Of a DNA stretch of 64,000 bases, positions 58,266-64,000 are shown piece after piece. The first letter of the stretch is position 1. Each line of letters begins with the position of its first letter. The DNA is from Balanoglossus misakiensis. Its lineage: Eukaryota; Hemichordata. The position numbers and the translations under genes were made by a program. The notes below the pieces were generated by a model that was not told where the DNA came from, did not search any database, and saw only the letters and a list, made by a program, of their open reading frames with translations. The stretch lies in NCBI GenBank assembly GCA_040954595.2, contig CM082578.2, positions 4,774,001 to 4,838,000 of the forward strand. The letters are read 5' to 3'.

Positions 58266-58562
58266 AAGCCACATAATGTCATCATAAAACTTATCAGTCT
58301 GAAAAATTATACGTCACTTAGTATATTTTGTGACATCTTGTAAACAATCTGACCATAAAATGTGGGTGGGGAACACTGACCCCGTGAATATGAACTGGCA
58401 GTCAAAATCAGAAAAGGCACTGGTTCATTTGACCCCTAACCACTGTTAAATACTTACTTTACTCATCATAGACTATTGAGAAGCTAAATACTTGAGAATT
58501 CATCATGCAATATTGTAAAGATACTTGATTCACACACCCCTTGTATTTTTTTCCAAATATAT

Positions 58563-59551
58563 TCAGGTGAACATCACTGCCAAGATACTGCAATTCACTG
58601 ATGGCTTGAAACAGCAGCAAGTGGGGGGTAAAATGTTGAAGAAACAGACAGTGTTGGTTGCTGATAGCTCTGGTGCTATATTGGTAAGCTCGAGGCGAAA
58701 CCTGGCGAGACTTGGGCCGAAAAAACAAACTCTTCCATCTTTGAATAAAGAAGTTGTCAGCAGACTGGTTATCCTTTTCAAAACGTCACATGCTCTCGCT
58801 AAACAAGTTTCCTTGGCTGTGTGACTTAGGCGAGGCTAAAGGTTTGAAAGTGGGGTCTATGTACAGGAATGATAAGAGAGCACAGGAATTTGTTTCTGCT
58901 ATTGCTGATGCTGAACAAAACAAACTGGGTACAATGATTAGGTGGTTGTCAATTATCTCAGATGGTGCCACTGATAGCTTGCACAGAGAGGCTAAAGTGT
59001 GCTATGTGAAGTCATGTCATTTGGGCGTATCATCAACCAAATTTATTGGAATTAAAAATATTCCCAAAGCTGATGCAGTGATGGCATTTCTAGTGCTTTA
59101 TCAACCTTATTATCAACCACACTTGGAGATCATGATGAGGAATCCAAGTCTTGGAAAGATAAGGTCATAGGCTTCGGGTCAGACGGAGCAAGTGTAATGA
59201 TTGGAAAGAAAGGTGGAGTGGTTAAGAAATAAGAAATTCATACTTGGTGTCCACTGTTCTGCTCAACGGCTCGATTTGCCTTACAAAGATGTTAGTAAAT
59301 CTATACCTTTGTACTCCAAAATGGATGGCCTGATGACCAACCTGTACTACTGCTACAGAAACAGTAGTTTGAACAGGAGCAATCCCATAGTGTCATTTAA
59401 AGCACTTGGAAAAAACCCATTGTTGCCAACTCGAGTTTCAGGTACACATTGGCTACCTCATACAAAGAGTGCCTTACGGACCCTAATCGATGGATATGAA
59501 CCAATTGTGACTCATCTTCAACAGGTTAGTAAAATTTATATAGCAAAATAA
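58563..59551 (+). pseudogene. hAT (ZNF862/DUF4371-like) transposase relic, block B
   Basis: Partner of the block A relic. The open piece 58,754-59,170 carries YRNDKRAQEFVSAIADAEQ and IISDGATDSLH. A frameshift follows near 59,150, and 59,201-59,551 carries VHCSAQRLDLPYKDV, where the usual H of CSAHxLEL is Q. A 20 or so base deletion near 58,805 removes part of the pre-catalytic segment seen in A. Dead. Confidence 0.75.
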
Positions 59552-59767
59552 ATGTCTACAATCCATTGTTAATAAAAAATATCTAAATATAATTATAAAT
59601 ATCATAAAAATAAATATCATGGTTTTTGATGACAATTTGAAATAGCCAATTTATGCAGTTGTTCAGTTGAAACTGAAGGTTAAAGGTCAAACTCTTTAAT
59701 AACGAGCGATTTGATTAGCTAGTGGTTATGTGCCTGGACCAATCACAGAACACGTTATGTTATATGG

Positions 59768-60180
59768 CGACTTCAGTGAGTAAATATGTCATATTGCCGC
59801 TAGTGACAACGAGCCAATTATTACTTGTACTGACAAATCACGGGTGAAATTGAGCGAATGTGCTGAAGTATGGAAGATTTCCGATGGGTTGGGGCAAAAA
59901 ATTGCACTTCAGTTTAAGCCTGATCGAGAGCAAGAGGTTTATCACCTATGATGTTACCAGCGTTTTACAGACAAACGACATCTATCTCAAGCAGAGAAAC
60001 GCAAAGAGAGTGGTAAGCTGCGGAAAACAATTGTCGAACTTGTCGAGGAAACCAACGAAGACAAACTCCCAGGGTCTCTGCCTGTCAAGTGACGTTTAAG
60101 GTCACATTCGGGTGTGATGTCCAAGACCAACCGCAGTGTCTTTTTAAAATATCCATTCTTTACATTGAATGAATGAGCAG
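59768..60180 (+). pseudogene. Unassigned CY-motif ORF fragment, block B
   Basis: Same ORF as the block A copy but broken: a short deletion near 59,787 shifts frame at the start, and a TGA replaces the Arg codon after YHL near 59,950. A base change makes a stop after GSLPVK at 60,088. Confidence 0.5.
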
Positions 60181-62317
60181 CTACCAGAAATATTTCAGTA
60201 TTAACTGGCAAGTAACATCCTCAGTCCTGGCCTATTCAATATGAAAAACTTGATGAAAGCAGTAGCTGACGCCATGTGGAAACTTTGCCACAAGGTGCTG
60301 CTGGCCACATAGAAAGTGAATGTCATTGAATGATGGTGGTTCACTAGCTACTCCATTCAATTCCACATGGGAAAAAGGAAAATTTGCATGAAAGTACATT
60401 CAGTGGTAATACAGGTATGTGGGTAATACAGAACTATGGAAAAGCTGTTGTGATGTTTCACGGTTATCAGAATAGACCATCAACTAAAGATAGCACTCAC
60501 TTATAAAAGATAGCAAAAATTACAGATGACAGAAGCGCACTTCACAGGACACATGGTCAACCGTCGTACATGTAAATGAAAAGAAAGATGCATATTTATC
60601 AAATCAGAAGAATAAGCAATCAATCATCAACAAGCCCAGCAGACAAAATGGTGTCAAAAACAAGTCATGTATGATCCTGAAGAAGATGCTGACAAGCTCA
60701 TTGTCCAAAGAGTGATTGAAAGTTCATCCACAGCTAAAACAGTGAATGTTGGCAATTACGCCAATCACTGATTTTTCTTTGCTACCCTGCACCCATTGAC
60801 TTTTCCCATCAAATTTACATGTACTTCAAGTACAAAGCAAAATTAATTTTATCAAGTTATCAAAAGAACCACATGTACAATATTATATCCCCAACTGAAA
60901 TAATTTTAAGCTTTAAAAACTAATTAACAGTTTCCTTAATATTTGACATGTGGTAACAATATTGTATAAGGTTTATATTAATAATCAGAGCAACCATGTA
61001 AAATATTAGACATCGAATACTGTTCCCCAAGCATAATACTAAATTTAAACTTCCAAATTACAAAAACGTCGTGTTTATTTCATGGCAACAAGCTATTTTC
61101 ATAGGAATGTTAATAGCAGCCATATTGGGTTTATGCAAATTAGGCACATTTTCACAAGGTACGTGGACTCGGGTGCATGTTGTTTTACTTTTAATTTAGG
61201 TAACTGTCTGAAATCAGTTCTAAAGAAAAAACTCTCTTACAATTGCGGTGGGTTAGGTGCCCAAATCGCGTAGATTGAATAGACTAAACGTTAAACGGTG
61301 GAAAGGTAAGACTTCTGTCATGACATTCTCATTGTATCATGTACCGGGGGTATGGCTACATGTATATATGCTAAATGGGTGTTTGAAATGAAGCCAGTCC
61401 TCTTACTCCCAGTTGTAATACACGGGAAGCTACAAATGGGTTTTCTGTAACTACCGAGTCTGGATTTGTTGCAATCTGTCATGGATTTTCCATAGGGTAC
61501 TTTTGGCAGAGTAAATCAGCCTGCACCAGTATTGGGTGACGATTAAGTAATTCAAAGTCTACACCTTTTGACAATGACATCCTGTGTGAGCGTGTTTTGT
61601 CAAAATGAAAGATAGGCCCACAAGAAACTCACTGTACAATTCAAGGCGACCAACGACATTCCATGCACAGTGTGTAGCTAACTCCAGCAGGAATCATCGA
61701 TTCAAATGCGTACACGCATCCTTCTCGAATATTTGCGTCATGTCGCCCATAAATATGGCGTCATCGTTTTTGAGTGAAAATTCAGTCTAAACGTTCCACT
61801 CACTGCCTGCGATAGAACCACTGAGAGAAGAATCAAAATTCTCCTACCTCAGATGAAACTTGCATCCGGACTGCTGGCCAATACTTAGCACCAAATTTCA
61901 TGAATAATATTTCCATTCTGAGGGCTAGGCGCTCCATTTAAAACACGATGGAAGTACACTTCTAATTATTAGGTCCGCCATTTTGGTCCATCATCACCAC
62001 AATTATACATCGCCCTCAACGATACATGAAAGTCACCGTTTTGTTTCTACACATGTACAGCTCTCTGTGGACAGGATACTACTGCACACTGTCAGTACTG
62101 ATTCCTTGCCAGTTTCAGACAGCGTATATTTTTTGATGCATACACTTGCACCGGTGGCACAAAATAGTTACAGGGGCGTAGGAAGCAATTCATGTTTGGA
62201 GAGAGGGGGGGGGGGGCAAAGTTAAGGAGACCAACATTCTGGTGGTATTACGGTTGAAATCGACGATATTTTGCTGTGTGATGCACAAATGTCAGATATC
62301 ACAGCTTGTTTGACAAT

Positions 62318-64000
62318 AAAGAGAGCCTTACGGACCGTAATCAATGGATATGAACCAATTGTGACTCATCTTCAATAGGTTAGTAAATTTATGTAGCAAA
62401 ATAAATGTGTACAATCCATTGTTAATAAAAAATATCAAAATATAATTATAAATATCATAAAAATAAATATCATTGTTTTTGATGACAAGTTTTAAATTTG
62501 AAAAAGCCAATTTATGCAGTTGTTTAGTTGAAACTGAAGGTTAAAGGTCAAACTCTTTAATAACGAGCGATTTGATTAGCTAGTGGTTATGGGCCTGGAC
62601 CAATCACAGAACATGTTATGTTATATGGCGACTTCAGTGAGTAAATACTGCGTATGTCATATTGCCGCTAGTGACAACGAGCCAATTATTACTTGTACTG
62701 ACAAATCATGGGCGAAATTGAGCGAATGTCCCGAAGTATGGAAGATTTCCGATGGGTTGGGGCAAAAACTTGCACTTCAGTTTAAGCCTGATCGAGAGCA
62801 AGAGGTTTATCACCTACGATGTTACCAGCGTTTTACAGACAAACGACATCTATCTCAAGCAGAGAAACGCAAAGAGAGCGATAAGCTGCAGAAAACAATT
62901 GTCGAACTTGTCGAGGAAACCAACGAAGACGAACTCCAAGGGTCTCTGCCTGTCAAGTGACGTTTAAGGTCACATTCGGGTGTGATGTCCAAGACCAAAC
63001 GCAGTGTCTTTTTAAAATATCCATTCTTTACATTGAATGAATGAGCAGCTACCAGAAATATTTCAGTATTAACTGTCAAGCTACCCTCCTCAGTCCTGGC
63101 CTATTCAATATGAAAAACTTGATTAAAGCTGCTAATAAAACAGCATTTAATAGCTAATGTCATGTGGGAACTCCTGCCACAAGGGGCTGCTGGCCAAATA
63201 GAAAGTGACTGCCATCGATGGTGGTTCACTACTGCATTGAATTCCACAAGGGAGAAGGGAAAAGTATATTTCAGTGGTATGTCGGTATACAGAACTATGG
63301 AAAAGCTGTTGTGATGTTTCACGGTTATCAGAATAGACCATCAACTAAAGATAGCACTCACTTATAAAAGATAGCAAAAATTACAGATGACAGAAGCGCA
63401 CTTCACAGGACACATGGTCAACCGTCGTACATGTAAATGAAAAGAAAGATGCATATTTATCAAATCAGAAGAATAAGCAATCAATCATCAACAAGCCCAG
63501 CAGACAAAATGGTGTCAAAAACAAGTCATGTATGATCCTGAAGAAGATGCTGACAAGCTCATTGTCCAAAGAGTGATTGAAAGTTCATCCACAGCTAAAA
63601 CAGTGAATGTTGGCAATTACGCCAATCACTGATTTTTCTTTGCTACCCTGCACCCATTGACTTTTCCCATCAAATTTACATGTACTTCAAGTACAAAGCA
63701 AAATTAATTTTATCAAGTTATCAAAAGAACCACATGTACAATATTATATCCCCAACTGAAATAATTTTAAGCTTTAAAAACTAATTAACAGTTTCCTTAA
63801 TATTTGACATGTGGTAACAATATTGTATAAGGTTTATATTAATAATCAGAGCAACCATGTAAAATATTAGACATCGAATACTGTTCCCCAAGCATAATAC
63901 TAAATTTAAACTTCCAAATTACAAAAACGTCGTGTTTATTTCATGGCAACAAGCTATTTTCATAGGAATGTTAGCAGCCATATTGGGTTTATGCAAATTA
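62318..64000 (+). repeat. Third partial copy of the distal part of the unit
   Basis: Matches A from about 37,214 and B from about 59,463, beginning inside the hAT relic (GAGCCTTACGGACC) and running off the right edge. From about 63,290 onward it is almost identical to B (60,430 on). Around 63,050-63,110 and at 63,970 it carries A-type variants, so it is a mosaic. It is separated from B by about 240 bases of unrelated sequence with a G run at 62,199-62,216. Confidence 0.85.
62626..63045 (+). pseudogene. Unassigned CY-motif ORF fragment, third copy
   Basis: Open from the ATG at 62,626 or slightly upstream to the stop at 62,958 (GSLPVK). It carries TDKSWAKLSECPEVW and YHLRCYQRFTDKRHLSQ. Truncated relative to the block A copy by the same in-frame stop seen in B. 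Confidence 0.5.

Larger units (their letters stand above)
39949..62075 (+). repeat. Block B of the tandem segmental duplication
   Basis: Direct-repeat partner of block A in the same orientation, immediately adjacent with no spacer. It ends where similarity to A's last bases (GTACAGCTCTGTGGACAG) stops at about 62,075. It retains two segments absent from A: 51,828-53,712 (with Ty3/gypsy RT coding that continues the shared integrase relic) and about 55,395-57,705 (with a hAT-like element and an OB-fold exon). B therefore looks closer to the ancestral unit at these two places. Confidence 0.9.

Overview
This is an AT-rich animal nuclear sequence. The evidence is split genes with GT-AG introns, a Pol III tRNA gene, long microsatellites and many decayed transposons. 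An NLR with a death-fold domain, an INF2-type formin, and a Ty3/gypsy relic with integrase ahead of reverse transcriptase (the Gmr1-like order, described from deuterostomes) together suggest an invertebrate deuterostome such as a cephalochordate, hemichordate or echinoderm. The species cannot be fixed from the sequence alone.

Left third (1-20,350), the genic part. Bases 1-1,340 are a truncated copy of a repeat seen again further right. A complete NLR gene lies on the minus strand (coding 9,491 to 1,613; 5 coding exons, 4 introns all phase 1, about 2,050 aa). It has an N-terminal death-effector-like fold, a Ser/Thr/Gln-rich linker, a NACHT ATPase, and a very long C-terminus built largely from a degenerate tandem module of about 155-180 aa that is not a textbook LRR. 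This is the best candidate for something undescribed. A CpG-richer stretch and a possible TATA/5' UTR exon lie near 10,200-10,720. A tRNA-Lys(UUU) gene lies at 12,776-12,848 (minus). A complete 15-exon formin gene of the INF2 type follows on the plus strand (13,724-20,348, about 1,125 aa: DID, FH1, FH2, WH2/DAD). Its FH1 region holds 13 nearly identical 11-residue proline repeats.

Right two thirds (20,924-64,000), a repeat landscape. A unit of about 19 kb (block A, 20,924-39,948) is followed head to tail by a related unit of about 22 kb (block B, 39,949-62,075). Partial third copies lie at both window edges (1-1,340 and 62,318-64,000). Each unit is a mosaic of dead elements: a LINE 3' end with a C-terminal zinc finger, a tandem array of about 385 bp, a Gmr1-like integrase/RT relic, a Kolobok-like spliced transposase piece, a hAT (ZNF862-like) transposase relic and OB-fold fragments. 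Block B keeps segments that block A lacks: the RT of the Gmr1-like element, and a 923-bp hAT-like element with CAGAG-type terminal inverted repeats. Block A carries a private perfect 37-bp hairpin flanked by a 9-bp direct repeat. Real tandem duplication and unmerged haplotypes in the assembly are both possible explanations.

The NLR (probable cytosolic immune sensor) and the formin (actin assembly and severing) are unrelated neighbours on opposite strands. No intact gene was recognised to the right of 20,350.
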